A stretch of DNA of 64,000 nt from Pseudisothecium myosuroides (lineage: Eukaryota > Streptophyta > Bryopsida > Hypnales > Lembophyllaceae), in the NCBI GenBank assembly GCA_951799445.1, contig OX637293.1, forward strand, positions 5,146,001 to 5,210,000, in the 5' to 3' direction. The number at the start of each line of letters is the position of its first letter. Within the stretch, counting starts at the first letter, position 1. The translations under genes were made by a program, and so were the position numbers. The notes below the pieces were generated by a model. The model saw nothing but the letters and a program-made list of their open reading frames with translations, was not told the origin of the DNA and ran no database searches. Positions 38,388 through 50,190 of the stretch are shown in pieces.

Positions 38388-39365
38388 TTAATCCCTCACC
38401 ACCCAAGGCTGTTTTGGGTTCAAAAACAACACTGCTTTAGAAGTGATATAGATCTAAATGTCACTAAGCTATAGAGATCTTAACCATACAATCTTGTAGT
38501 GTACATGTTGTAAATGATGTGTATCAAATTTGAAGTCATTTGACCGGATAGATTGCGAGATTATAATGTTTTAGTGTTGAAAAAGGATGCTGAAATTTTC
38601 CTAAAAACACATTTAGAGGCAAAATTTGATTTCTAAACCTAATCAAATGAAAAAACTTTAAAACTATAAAGTGATTCAAAACCAGCATTCAAACACATTG
38701 ATGAAGAAAAACATCATTCAATTGACTCAATGTGCTTGCAAAATAGCTTGCAAATGTCAAAAAAGAGGCAAGAAAAGTTGCAGAAAACACAGACGAGGCT
38801 AAACCTCCTTCTACTAAAATGCTTCTCAGTCATTCATGACTTCTTGGATTGATATGAAATTTTAGCCACACAAACTAGACTAGAATGCGCAACTTTTTCA
38901 AAAAAATTTATTAGAAACGGACACTATATGAAGAAGATACAAGCCGCTGAAGTTCACTGTAGTCCAAGAATGCCGGGATTTTGAATTTCGAATTGCTCCC
39001 AAACATTCAAAACAACTTGGATTGACGTGAAAATTTTACCACAATAATTAGACTTCAAGGGGAATATAACCCAACAAATTTTATTGAAATCAAACAACGG
39101 ATAAAGGAGATACAAGCCCCCGAAGTTGCAGCCATGAATTGCACTTTGGTGAATCAAATTGAACCTGTGAACTTTGATTGGCTTCCAAAAAATCATTACC
39201 TCTTGGATTGATCTGAAAATTTTACCACACAAACTAGAAGAGAAGGCGCAAATTTCTCAACAAGTTTTATTGAATTTGGACATCGGATCCAAAGTTCCAA
39301 TACTTTGAATTGGACTTAAAACTGTGTGAGGACACTTTTGGGCCCCTTAGGCGGTGAGGGGTTAA
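38388..39365 (+). mobile_element. TTAA-ended element, variant tips, copy 5
   Basis: Left end TTAATCCCTCACCACCCAAGG, right end CCTTAGGCGGTGAGGGGTTAA, still mutually inverted. The left interior aligns with the main family ('aatcttgtagt...catttgacc...gattgcgagatta'). Internally it carries two and a half tandem units of about 180 bp, each containing 'cttggattga(t/c)(a/c/g)tgaaaatttta' with variation. Its flanks share a near-duplicate beginning 'ggttgataaagatgtggtt'. Confidence 0.7.
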
Positions 39366-39845
39366 GGTTGATAAAGATGTGGTTCATTAAATGTTGGTTT
39401 AGGTGGACTTAGTTATGAACAAATATTTATCAGGATAAAGTTCTATGCACACTTGGTGTTTGATAACAGCGGTCCTAAAATCGTAATACCTCTGACAAAG
39501 ATGGAGAGGTGCAGGTTTTAAGGAAATATTTTTTTTAAGTTGGTTTGGAATTGGTTCGACATAATCAGGGTCATCTTAAGTAATGAGTCATTCAGACCTG
39601 TGGCATAACATTCAGTAGTCATCACAAAGGTTACATATTCCTCACTGATGTCCTCATCTTCACCATAGAGAATAAAGTGAGCCTCAATACCAAAGTCATT
39701 TGCCATTTAAAAGGATTTAAATGGCAAAGTGAAGAGAAAGCTTCATTGACAATTGTGGGAATGAAGGGTGGGACGTCTTTTTTATAAGGAATTCCATTTT
39801 CCATCGTGAATCTTCAAAGGGTATGGGATAAATGTGAAGATGAAA

Positions 39846-40259
39846 GCTTGACCACTCATTGTCAAAACGCAGGAATTATGTTAAAAGTAGAATTTCAGAC
39901 CTCATTTCTTCAAAAAACTTTGAACTAAGAAAAGGTAGGAAATCAAGTTAAATTTTATCTCCGAAAATCAATTTGATATTTCAAGCCTCCAATCAAAAGT
40001 TATGGACAAAATTCAGAAAGGATGTTTGAAAATGTAAAAAAAAATGTCCCTTCAAACCCCATTCTGAAATTTGTTCATAACTTTTGATTGGAGGCTTAAA
40101 ATGTTAAACGGATTTTTAGAGATGAAATTTAAACTTGATTTCCCAACTTTTCTAAGTTCAAAGTTTTTTGAAAAAAGTTATTCTAATATGCCTAAATGAG
40201 GTCTAAAATTCTACTTTTAATACAATTCCTATTTTTAACTTAACTATGAGCGGTTGAGC
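39846..40259. repeat. Foldback (hairpin) element
   Basis: The left arm (39846-40030) and right arm (about 40048-40259) are imperfect reverse complements joined by a loop of about 20 bases. The outer ends are GCTTGACCACTCAT and ATGAGCGGTTGAGC. The best-conserved pair is GCCTCCAATCAAAAGTTATG against CATAACTTTTGATTGGAGGC. No coding potential. If transcribed it would form a long stem. Confidence 0.85.
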
Positions 40260-41908
40260 TCCTACTAATTCCAAATTACATATCTCACATTCTTTGTTCT
40301 ACCTCCTACCACTCCATATGCATATAAAGAGCTTGTCTTCTCAAGTAGTAAAGCAAAAAATGAATGCCTTTTGATACTAGTGAGGTAGTTTACTGAAATT
40401 GTTTTGGTAGTGTTATGTATATGCCCGAATTTCCTTGCATTATGAAACACCGCAGTTAGTGCTCACGAATCTACAAAATCGGATGATTCTAACTTAGTTA
40501 ACATCAACTTGCAATGTCAGAGAGTTATGAGTAAGTCTCGCAAACACCGCTCTAATAACTCTTGCCAGATTTGCAGCCACGTAGGTTTGGTAGTTACGAA
40601 AGAACATTGGTTTGAACACCCACCAAAATAATCACCTACCATCATTGCAAAGAACGCTTCCTAAGTCCAAGTGTACACAGACCTTAAGTTGCAACTTCAA
40701 GCAATGAAAAGTGCCTTTAGAATGTTAAACTTGTGTTTTCAAAACACTGGATTAGGGTGGTGGATGATCTTAAACCTCTTTAAGATGGCTGACGGTTTTA
40801 TGTTCTTGCACCAAACATGTTTGAAATTGCATATCAATTTCAATTCTTACTGGATTGATATGAATCTGCTTGTATTTGAGTCCACTCAATTAATTCTTTC
40901 TCCAAAAAATACAAGCAACAATATGCACATTGCACAAGATACCCAAATTACAAATCTGGGTGGTAATAGGCTAGTTAAGTGAGACACATACCTTACCTAA
41001 TTGAGACACATACCTAAATGCCCATTTAGACAAGTACACATTCATTTTTGAAAGTCTACACCTCAACATATCTACCAACAAAACTTTTTGAACCGTACAA
41101 CTATTACAAATAATGCAATTTTTTGGGTACAGTGATACCCTCTGATTCACAAATAAATTCACAGTATAAAAATTTGGCTATTCAAATAACAAAGCTGAGC
41201 ACTAAAAGTGTCGCATTTTGGTCTTGCTACCTTAGTTCCGTTGCGACTCACAGAACGTGCAACACCTAAAACTGTCACTTGGAAAAACATACCCTGAAGT
41301 CCTGTTTCTCCTACCAGATTCAGACTGAAAAAGGGTCTCTCATTTTCTTTTTTTTGCTTTTTTTTTTAAACAAATGAAATGGGAGAGGGTCTCTCATTTT
41401 CAAGGTATTGTCAAGGCCTTCAGAGAACCCCAAATGTGGAGCTCGCAGAACTCAGACACCCTCTTGCCTCCCCAAACCAGTTGGATGTTTCTAGAGGATC
41501 CGTGATACGCTTGTTGGGAGACGGTCTTTCACCTGTACAATCCAACTGCAGAAGAAGAGACGTCAGTAAGAGCATCCTCAATGCGAGCCTCTACATTTGC
41601 ACGTCAAAGTAGAGCTTCATGCAAACTTCAATTTCAAGAGATCCAATTGCACTCTCTGGAAGTAAACCGTACAATAAGGGCATCATGTTAACTATTTAGA
41701 CTGGAGGACGAAATTTCACCATCAGGGTAATCAAATACAAGAATTCAAAGTGTCCAATAGGTGTGAGTTCAGAACACTTTGAACCCTTGTCACTTTTGCA
41801 TAAGATATCCAAATACTAACACATCCTTTGGTGCGCTAGAATCCTCTCAGAATTTCTAACAAAGAGATCTTGGACTAATAGGTGTGGGTACCTTTAAGGT
41901 CTGGAAAA

Positions 41909-43796
41909 TCAGTAGAGACTGCTGCCATAACGGCTCCGACCGCCGTAGCTAGAAGGTCGAAACTCATTATCATACGAGCGGCCGTTGTAAGGAGCGTTGT
42001 ACGTGGGGTTGTACCCCGTCCGGCCGTCGTAAGAGTAGGAGTCGTCGTAGGACGAGTAGCGCATGCTGTCTCGCGCGGATGTGAAGCTGGGCTGCATTGG
42101 ATCCACGTAGTTGACGATGGTGGCGCTCCCCATCGCTTGCCGGATGAGCTCCACCACCGTCCGCGGAGACAGGTTGGAGGACACCTGCACGGACTGCGCT
42201 GGAATGTCGCACACCACGTTGTAGACTCCTGAAAATGCGACAGTTGAAAGATAAATTTCAGATTTTCTAACACTCACAAACTTCGGTGATTATCAAATCT
42301 GCATTTGAGGTTTACTTAACCACTTTGTAGACAGATCGATTTGATCCTACGGCTCCAATCAAATCCCAAGTAGTTGACCACCCATGTGACAAAATGTCAT
42401 AGACTAAGCAAGATACAGAAATGTCGCACAACGCGTTGTAAACTGCTGTAAATGCAACAGTTAAAACAGAAATTTCTTTTCTTCTGTTTCTACTGCCACC
42501 AGTCGCAAAATTCGGTGATCATCAAACGTGCAATTTCGAAATATACTTAACCATTTCGCAGACTGATCGATTTTACCCTATGGTTCCAATTTCCAAGTGG
42601 TAGAACACCCATGTGACAAAATGACATAGCAAAAGCAAGATTAGGAGTCTGCCATGCCATCCAGGGACTTAACTTTTGTCACGTTGTACATTTACTATGG
42701 TGGTGTATATGCAGACCTCTTATAAGGACAACTGTCTTGAGCATACACGAGCTTCTACATGTGCTCTCACATCACTGAAGAGGATCCAGGGATTGGCTAA
42801 ACTGTGCACGGGGCTAGTAGTGCTTTCAGCCATGGCTCGTAGTGCTTTCAGCTATCGTGGTAAACATTGGTGCCAAAATCGTCCCTGTCCAAAGTTCCCT
42901 AGGGTTGGAGGGAGCTAAGCAAGGACTATAGTTACAAAGTGTTGTTAAGCATTATAGTGAAACAAGGACTAATCATCCTGGGACGCAACTGCATACGAAA
43001 TTTCTTAAAATGGTAAGATTTTATGTAAACTTGGTGGTGTGAGAGTACTCCTGGTCGGTGCAAGCCCAGGTGTGACAAAGGGACAAAAAGAACTAACCTT
43101 GAACACTCAAAGCATTCTTGATCCTCGCAACGTCGTTCATGTCCATCAGAGGCGTCCGGATAGTCACATCCTGCAAGGCCAAAAGCGAAGCTCGTCACTT
43201 CCAGAAGTCAAAGGTAAGCATCCCAAGAATCGCAAGAACTTCTTAGTATATACATAACAAATAATAAGTTACGAGATCGATGATTACCGGCAACATAGAA
43301 CTACCACGGCCACTGCCATAGCCAGACCCGTACCCCTGACCCCCGTAAGATCCCGACTGATAGTAAGGATCTCCCATGCCCCTTCGCCGGTTGTTGATCA
43401 CCCACGTAGGCTCCGGCTTGCCATAGAACAGCTGTGGACAACATCACCACACACACACACACAAGAATTCGCCTCATCAGTAACCGATTCTAAAGTTAGA
43501 GAGCAAACTAGAAACAAGCCACTAAAGTGATGGCTTGACCAAACTAGGATCTTTAAAGCTTAACAACGTTCTAGCACTTGTGAAGAGCCTGGAGATTGGA
43601 AATTCACTTGGTCCACAAGCACATGCCAAGATGTGCACAGTCACACAAGTCAAGCGAAAGTTTCTCACTTGTCTATCCCACAAACACAAACCCCCCTCTC
43701 ACTTAGCCTACACAAGGCAAGGCAAAGCAAGTCCTCTTAGAGTTCCAAAAAAACAGGCCGGGAAGAACTCACGTCGGTCATGTAACTCGACGACAT
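41909..43796 (-). CDS. HMA-fold protein lacking the metal-binding CxxC
   Basis: Four exons, 186 residues: 43796-43773, 43431-43288, 43170-43098 and 42228-41909. The N-terminus (MSSSYMTDLFYGKPEPTWV) leads into a Gly/Tyr/Ser-rich stretch. Residues 57 to about 125 fit an HMA (heavy-metal-associated) fold: DVTIRTPLMDMNDVARIKNAL, then GVYNVVCDIPAQSVQVSSN and PRTVVELIRQ. The loop where HMA domains carry MxCxxC reads PLMDMND, so no thiol pair is present and copper or zinc binding by that site is unlikely. The C-terminal 50 residues are rich in Tyr, Ser, Arg and Asn and are probably disordered. Plant HIPP-type proteins have a similar domain, but the usual C-terminal isoprenylation motif is absent (ends SSLY). 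Role unknown. The last exon is distinctly GC-rich. Confidence 0.75.
42201..42643. repeat. Tandem duplication covering an exon edge and intron
   Basis: Two units of about 218 bp begin at 42201 and about 42419. Each runs from '(g/a)aatgtcgcaca' to 'gacaaaatg(t/a)catag'. The first unit contains the true 3' splice site and the first 28 bases of the last HMA exon; the second lies wholly in the intron and carries a diverged copy of them. The inner parts have diverged considerably. Confidence 0.85.
43446..43463. repeat. (AC)n microsatellite in HMA intron 1
   Basis: Short CA/AC run close to the 3' splice site of the first HMA intron. Confidence 0.8.
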
Positions 43797-44825
43797 CGTT
43801 CTCTGCTTTCTTCTAGAGCTTCTAGGCAAGACGAAGACGACGACGACGAAGAAGGAGAGGAATTAGTGATAGTCCGGAAGGCTGGAACAGCACGGCAAGC
43901 ACAATACTGTAGTAACGGTTGAAGCTTTGCAGGCGCTAGGAAGAAGTGAAAGATGAAGAGCTTGAGGTGCAAGAAGCAAGGTGAGGGATCGTTCAACAGG
44001 CGTAGCTCGAGGAAACACCACCAAAACTGGGGGAAACTACTAAATTATGCTGACAAAAGATCTCCTGGTTGGGCACGTTTGTGGTGACTCACACCTCAGG
44101 TTGCGGAAGGAAAGTGATGAATCATGCGGTTGTACTTTCTCGAATATCACGTACTTGATGTGGTATGCGGGCACACTCAGTCTCACCAAACCGGCTATGG
44201 AATGGACATAGAAGCGTACAACCTATTTCCAAGCACTTCAGGATTGCAGCATAGCTGCCGGCTGGGTTTGGGGAAGTAGACTTCACACGGATTTGAAATT
44301 TTTTGGTACTTTTTAGTCCAAGAACAAAGTTACTACGTATTGTTTTTGTCAAGATTCTTTGAAATCCTACTCTTTGAGCAGTTACACATGCTTATTTGAA
44401 CAGAAATACAACAACCTATGAATTGAAAGGGTAGGGGGGGAGTAAGAAAGGGGTCGCCTACTCTATTCTACCAATTCAAAACTCACTCTACCCTTTCCGT
44501 ATGCATGACATTAAATTTGTTCCACCAGTAAGGTAATTTTTTTGTTTTTTGGGTTAAAATTTTTAAAAAGCCCCCTATTTTGTGTTGTATTTTAGGATAT
44601 GCTATAGACCTCTCTAAGCTAATTTGGGGTTTCTTATAGCAAATATAAACTCAAAATTTGCAAAAAATTCATATGTGGCAAATACAAAAATTCTTGGATT
44701 TTTTCCCAGGGTAAATCCACCCTGCTTGTCCCACTTTGTACAAAGAGTTTAACGTCTTACTTTCAGTATTGTGAACAAAGGTAAGGTGAAAATTCACCCA
44801 ATTGAAAATCACCTAAAATAAATAA

Positions 44826-44944
44826 GCCCATTGTGGATAAAATGGAAGCAAATCCATTGTAGGCAAAATTGTGCTAGTGGTGTACATTTCAGAACTTAAA
44901 TCTTGAATGTGCACCACTAATACAAATTTGTACACAATGGGCAT
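44826..44944. repeat. Imperfect hairpin
   Basis: GCCCATTGTG at the left pairs with CACAATGGGC at the right. Nearer the centre, GTGGTGTACATT pairs with GAATGTGCACCAC. About 120 bp in AT-rich intergenic DNA; probably a small foldback MITE. Confidence 0.65.
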
Positions 44945-46594
44945 GCTCCCATTCATGGCCTCAATGGGCTCATTTAGCTTAAATAAGCAATTTAGTATAT
45001 TTTGAGGCACTTTTTTCAAGAAAAAATATATTTTTGTTATATTAACAATTGGAAATCATAATTTTTTTTAAATAATAGAATTTTTGAATAAGATATGTGA
45101 TTACTATGAATTTTCAAAAAAAAAAGCTCCCTAGACCATTAAAATTTATCACATACACTGTAAATAAAATCTAAATCTGAAAAAAACAATCAACCAATCA
45201 CAATTTTTAAGTGTAGGATGGCTCAATTGCACTTTGGAGGACATTTTCATAAGAAGTTTTTTGTCAAAAATGGGTCTACAGATGGTTATGGGTGATTTTA
45301 CCTTAAAAATATCCAAAATCAACACTAGATAGAGAGAGAAAAAAAATCCAATCCTATATTTAGGTTAGAGTGATTTAAAATTTGATTATTGTGGATTTCA
45401 TATTTGAATCCAAATATGAAGTTAATGCTAGATACTCTTATTGTATATTTGATATTGATAAATCTAAGATTCTAGAGTGTGAATTTTTTTAGACTATTAT
45501 TTTTGGATGTTTTTATCTTATACACTAAATGATAATGAAAATTTTGAATGCGTTATATATATTTCAGATATAAATCTCTCTACAAATCTATAGTAGTTCA
45601 TCCAGTTTTTTTGTCTTTTTTATTTGAGATAAGAGTAGAGTATATGTAGGCCAATTAATATGCAAAAGATTAATGCACAAAAACGAGAGTGTAATGGTTA
45701 AAAGAATAAAATCTTTCTTCTTGTAGCCATTAGAGAATTTTAAAATGTGGAGACAAGTATATCACATGAAGTTGCACACAAATATGATAAAATATTTAAT
45801 AAGAGCATAGCCAATAGACAAGCTAGTAGTTTGGCCAAAATGCATCTTGGTAAAACACAAGATCATTATTTTGAATAATGAATCCATATACGGAATAATA
45901 TATTATTTTGACTTTTAACCAATTACAAGTTTTCAAATGTGCAAAACCCAAAAGAGCCTCATGACCATCATTTCTAATCAAATGAACTACGGAGTACTTA
46001 AAAAAGAAATAATAATTTTTGCTAAATTATCAATTTCAAGAAAAATGCATTTCTGGTTCTCCTATAGAGAATGTTTTGGCAAATCCAAGCATTGATTGTA
46101 CATTTTCCATCCAAAATTGTTGGAAATTACATTGTTGCTAGGAAAGCTTTCAATATCAAATGAGTTCTTGAACATTGCATAAACTCTTCATGTATGCCAA
46201 TTACTCAGTGGTTGGAGTGTTTATTATTATTTTTGACCACCATCCTAGTTCTTACATCTCTCCAACTCTCCAAGTATTTCTTCATATAACTTTTCATGTA
46301 ATGCTATAATTGACAATGTTTTTGAATTCCATATAAAATAAAATTGATTATTCAAATCCAATCATGTTTCCAAAAGCAAGCCTTAGAAAAACCAAAGAAA
46401 AATTAGATGCTTGTCGCACTCTCTTCATTTAGGTGTAAATATTGAAAATAAGGCATGGTGCTTCAAAAAATCTACCAATTCAACTTTGACCTCTTATAAT
46501 TTTTGTTTATTAGAATCACATATCATTCTTGAAATTCTCCAAGCTTTCTTGCAAATTTGTGTCTGTGTTAGTAAAAAAATGAGAGTTTTTCAAT

Positions 46595-47512
46595 TTAACC
46601 CCTAAAAGACCGGCATGCATTTCTCAACTGTATAGAAATTTTGGGCAAGTCCCTGTGACTAGAGATTTCCGTATTTTAAGCTGAAATTTTAATAGAAGGT
46701 GGGCGCAAGGAATATCTTTCATATGCACTAAATTTCATGACATTTGGAAATATTAGTCAAAAGTTATGGCCTAATATGTTACTTTTTTTTGTAAATGGGC
46801 AGTTCAGGTAAATAAAAAAAAATCACTTTTTTCAAAAACAAAAATTTGAAATTGGTTTATTAGATTTATATGTATGTGAAAGCTTTGAATCATTCCATTT
46901 CAATAGTTGAAGTTAAAATTATGAAGAATTTTAGTTTCCAAGCAGTTATGGAATCTCTACTCTAAAATAAATTTTGAAGTCCATTATTTCACTCAATTTT
47001 CAATATCTTTTAAAAAGAATAAAGCCATTGGATGTATATTGTTTATTACAACATTACAAGTGTTTAGATTGGAATTTTACAATTCTATTACTAAATTATT
47101 AACAATTTAGTATTTTGAATCATACTTTACTTCTTTCCACTTACTATTGTTTCAAATATGAATATGAAATTTTTTGTTTTGAATTTTTTTGTATGTATTC
47201 CTAATTTGTTCCTTCAACATATTATGGAGAGAAACAAGTTGTAGAATCTACTGATTTTTGTATAAAATGTTTGTAAGATGAAATCTAACCACTTGGAAAG
47301 AGTTTAAAAATGGATTTTTGTCAATTCAAATGCTAATATTTTTCAATCCACATGGTGGATTTTTCTAAAAATTTTGCCACATATTCTCAAAACACTTTAG
47401 AATAAGATCCTATGGTTACGTATGCAAATTTTATTTTTTTTCAAGAATTTGGTGAATGTACTAAAAATGGCAATTTTTGGTGAAAACATAGTCACGGAAC
47501 TTTAGGGGTTAA
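46595..47512 (-). mobile_element. TTAA-ended element, copy 6 (reverse orientation)
   Basis: Left end TTAACCCCTAAAAGACCGG, right end CACGGAACTTTAGGGGTTAA. Length 918 bp. The 'gatcctatggttacgtatgc' block and the 'aaaaatggcaatttttgg' block near the right end are the reverse-strand equivalents of blocks near the left end of copy 7. Confidence 0.75.
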
Positions 47513-47661
47513 TAATGTTTATCAATCCTTCCTTACTACTAAGCATTTTGGGCAGCTACAATGTGACATCAAAGAGGTGTGTATACCTTAAACTTCACAG
47601 TTTGACTTGGTTCAAGCCCTTGGGCTTTCCAAACTTGCATCCAATAATACTGGCTAGGAGT

Positions 47662-48069
47662 CATAACATTGTACAACCAAACCATGGTCTTACCCCCAAT
47701 TTAGAAAGGTATTCTGCTTTCCTAGTTAGATATCTGGAAGGGACTTATTAGTTAATTTAAAGATTGGAATTGGCCAAGGAGACATACAAGACCATTTTGT
47801 TCACTGTAGGATCTTCTTTTTAAGAATGTAAAAAAGACCCTCACCTCATTGATAAAAAAATGTTATGTGTATGCATTGCATAACATTGTATAACCAAGCA
47901 ACGGTCCTCCCTATGTTGGGAAGGTATAATTATGCTTTGCTAAATGCTTTGGAGGAACTTATCAATTAATTCAAGGATTGAGGTTGGCTGAAGAGCCATG
48001 TAAGATAAATTTTTTTACCGCAGGAACTCCTTTTCAAGGATGTAAAAGGAAATCCGGCTTCATTGCTAA
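47662..48069. repeat. Tandem duplication, about 217-bp unit
   Basis: The units begin 'cataacattgta(c/t)aaccaa' at 47662 and 47879. Both include '(a)cttat(t/c)a(g/a)ttaatt' and a 'ggatgtaaa(a)' block. Divergence is moderate. No conserved frame. Confidence 0.7.
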
Positions 48070-48433
48070 GCAATAGGGGTAGTAACAGCCAATCCAAGAA
48101 TCGTTTGCTTCTCGGAGATTGGATGCGTGGCTTTGTGTAACTGGTTTCCCGTTGTTTCAGGATCGCTCAACCTCCGAGGTTTAGAGTGTGTCGTTCTTCT
48201 CCTCCGCAGGTGAAGAAAGGAGCTACAAACGGCATTTTCTCCGAGAAAATTTCACCTTCTGCTCTGTGATTGGTTTGCCGTGGTGCTGTGCAAGTGAACC
48301 TTCTCGGAGATTTCATTTTCGCTGCAAAAGGGTGTCACAGCCCCTCCACGTAACAAGGCTCGCCATTGGCTCCCCATTTCCTGCGCAAGAGTCTCAATCT
48401 CAGAGAAAATCTCAACCTCGGAGGGGCTGTGAC

Positions 48434-48852
48434 TAAGGTAGTGTGCTCTAAAAGTGAGCGGCCTCTTCAAATCGACTGTATATTTAGGTCTGAAATGGAC
48501 ATTAGGTGGTTCTTAAATGGACCTCTCAAGCCATTGACAGAATCGAGAGAAAAGCTTTATTTGTTGCAAGAGCCAATCATTGGCCTTCATTTACTCAAAT
48601 CACTTTCGATGTCGCAAGTGGTCAGATTTTGGAAGACCTAGGGTCACAAATAGGTGCCTACAACAGGTTTTTTTTGAAAATTCATAAGTAATTCAAAAAC
48701 GATTCAAAAAAATTATGAAACCACTTGTGTAACATTCCGCATCCATTTTCCTTTCTCTGAAAAATGATCCAAAAATATTTCTGTTCAAGGAAACCTGTGA
48801 AAAAAAAGGCAGATCAGCCCTTAAATGGTCGCTTTTAGGCCATACTACCTTA
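48434..48852. mobile_element. TAAGGTAG-ended element, copy B
   Basis: The left end TAAGGTAGTGTGCTCTAAAA pairs with the right end TTTTAGGCCATACTACCTTA. The interior is homologous to 17379-17792. Length 419 bp. The GC-richer stretch immediately left (48150-48430) contains its own inverted pair, GTCACAGCCCCTCC against GGAGGGGCTGTGAC. Confidence 0.75.
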
Positions 48853-49779
48853 CCCCTAATGTTATGGTGGGGTTCCGGAATGGTTCCGGAATGCTTCAGT
48901 CAAGAAATTCATACGCTCATCATCATACGTTCGTCCTTCGTAGTATGAAAGCTCCAAGAGCGGCTTGACCCGGTCTCTCCAGCGTCCACTTGCATGCTTC
49001 GGAAACTCAAATATCCCACGCAGCTTTCATTTGTTTCCAAAAAAAACAACTGAAATATCCCACGCCCCTGTCACGGGCACCTGTCCGTGACTCCCGTATT
49101 CCCGAACGCACCTGAAGGTCAGAAGTTTTGTACAGTACGACTCTTCTTCAGAGTTAATATTGACTTGTTTCCCCCAAGGAACTGACGAGCGCTGAGCGCC
49201 GCAAGTTTCGTCTCACTGCTCACTGCAGATAGGCCTGACGAACTGGAAGAAGAAAATCAGTGATACAGTAAGCTTAGAATAGAAATAGAAAGGGAGGATG
49301 ACTCATTCAGGACTCTTTGGGACGTACAGTATGTTTGTTTGGCTCTATCTTTTGGACAACAAAGACTATGGCATGGCATGGACTCACTCTTTGGTTTCTG
49401 AATCTGAGTTTCCAAATCCTATCTATAATCCTCGCATTCACACTGCACAACATGGGTAGGGTTTGGTTGGAGTGGATGGAGCCTCACGGTCACGTTGTTC
49501 TTGTTGGTTTCACGAAATAGTTTTTGTAATGGAATTGATTGGCAATTGGGAGAGTATTCTATATGCATTGAGGACTTTTGTTGCAACTAGTTTTTTTGGG
49601 GGAAAGAAAAGATATATTTTTAGGTAGTCAAAGTCAAATCAAAAAGGTTTTCAATGCTCTTCTTTAGATGGGGACTATTCTCGTCCATTTGAATGGTAAA
49701 CCCTATAGGGTATGAAGGCCCTTTTCTCATTAAAAAAAAAACACTCAAAATTGTCATGTGTATTGCAAAGAGCAAAAAA

Positions 49780-50190
49780 ATTTAGTTTACAAATTTATTT
49801 ATTTTTTTGCATATCTTCAGCATAATGATCTTGCACTAGACTAGTACAAGAATGTGGGGAGGAAATTTCAAAAACTTTTGCGATGTAGATTGAAAGAATT
49901 AAATTCTAGAGAAGTTTCTAGAAACAAAGATGCTCCATAACTTTCACATCACTAATTCAAATGGAATGAATCAAAGCTTTCCATGTAGACAAAAATATAA
50001 TCTACAATATAAAAAAAATTAAAAATTACAAAAAATATTTCAAATTCTTGTGGATTTTTTTTGTTGCCTAGTCTCTCCTTTTTGAGCTCTCGGATACAAA
50101 TTAAAAAAAATTGTATTTCCAGAAAGCTAGTTTGATTTTCCATCTTTAAAAAAAGCTTCACCTAAATTTAATTGCCGAAAAGTCCATGGG
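49780..50190 (+). mobile_element. Truncated internal fragment of the TTAA-ended family
   Basis: The block 'ataactttcacatcactaattcaaatggaatgaatcaaagctttccatgtagac' corresponds closely to one in copy 1 (3151-3205) and copy 7 (61438-61495). A later 'cagaaagctagtttgattttccatctt' block also matches copy 7. Neither TTAA terminus is present, so this is a fragment. Confidence 0.6.

Larger units (their letters stand above)
33713..41908. other. Intergenic region with several TIR and foldback elements
   Basis: No gene recognised in about 8.2 kb. The left edge is the promoter side of the FYR gene. It holds elements at 34804-35367, 37374-38056, 38388-39365 and 39846-40259, plus a short tandem array at 38045-38300. 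The 62-residue minus-strand frame at 39518-39706 has unremarkable composition but no recognisable motif and is not called. The right edge should include the HMA gene's 3' UTR. Confidence 0.55.

Noticed and set aside
39518..39706. 62-codon minus-strand frame with ordinary protein-like composition.
   Set aside because: No recognisable motif and no neighbouring exon; it could be a relic but cannot be supported.
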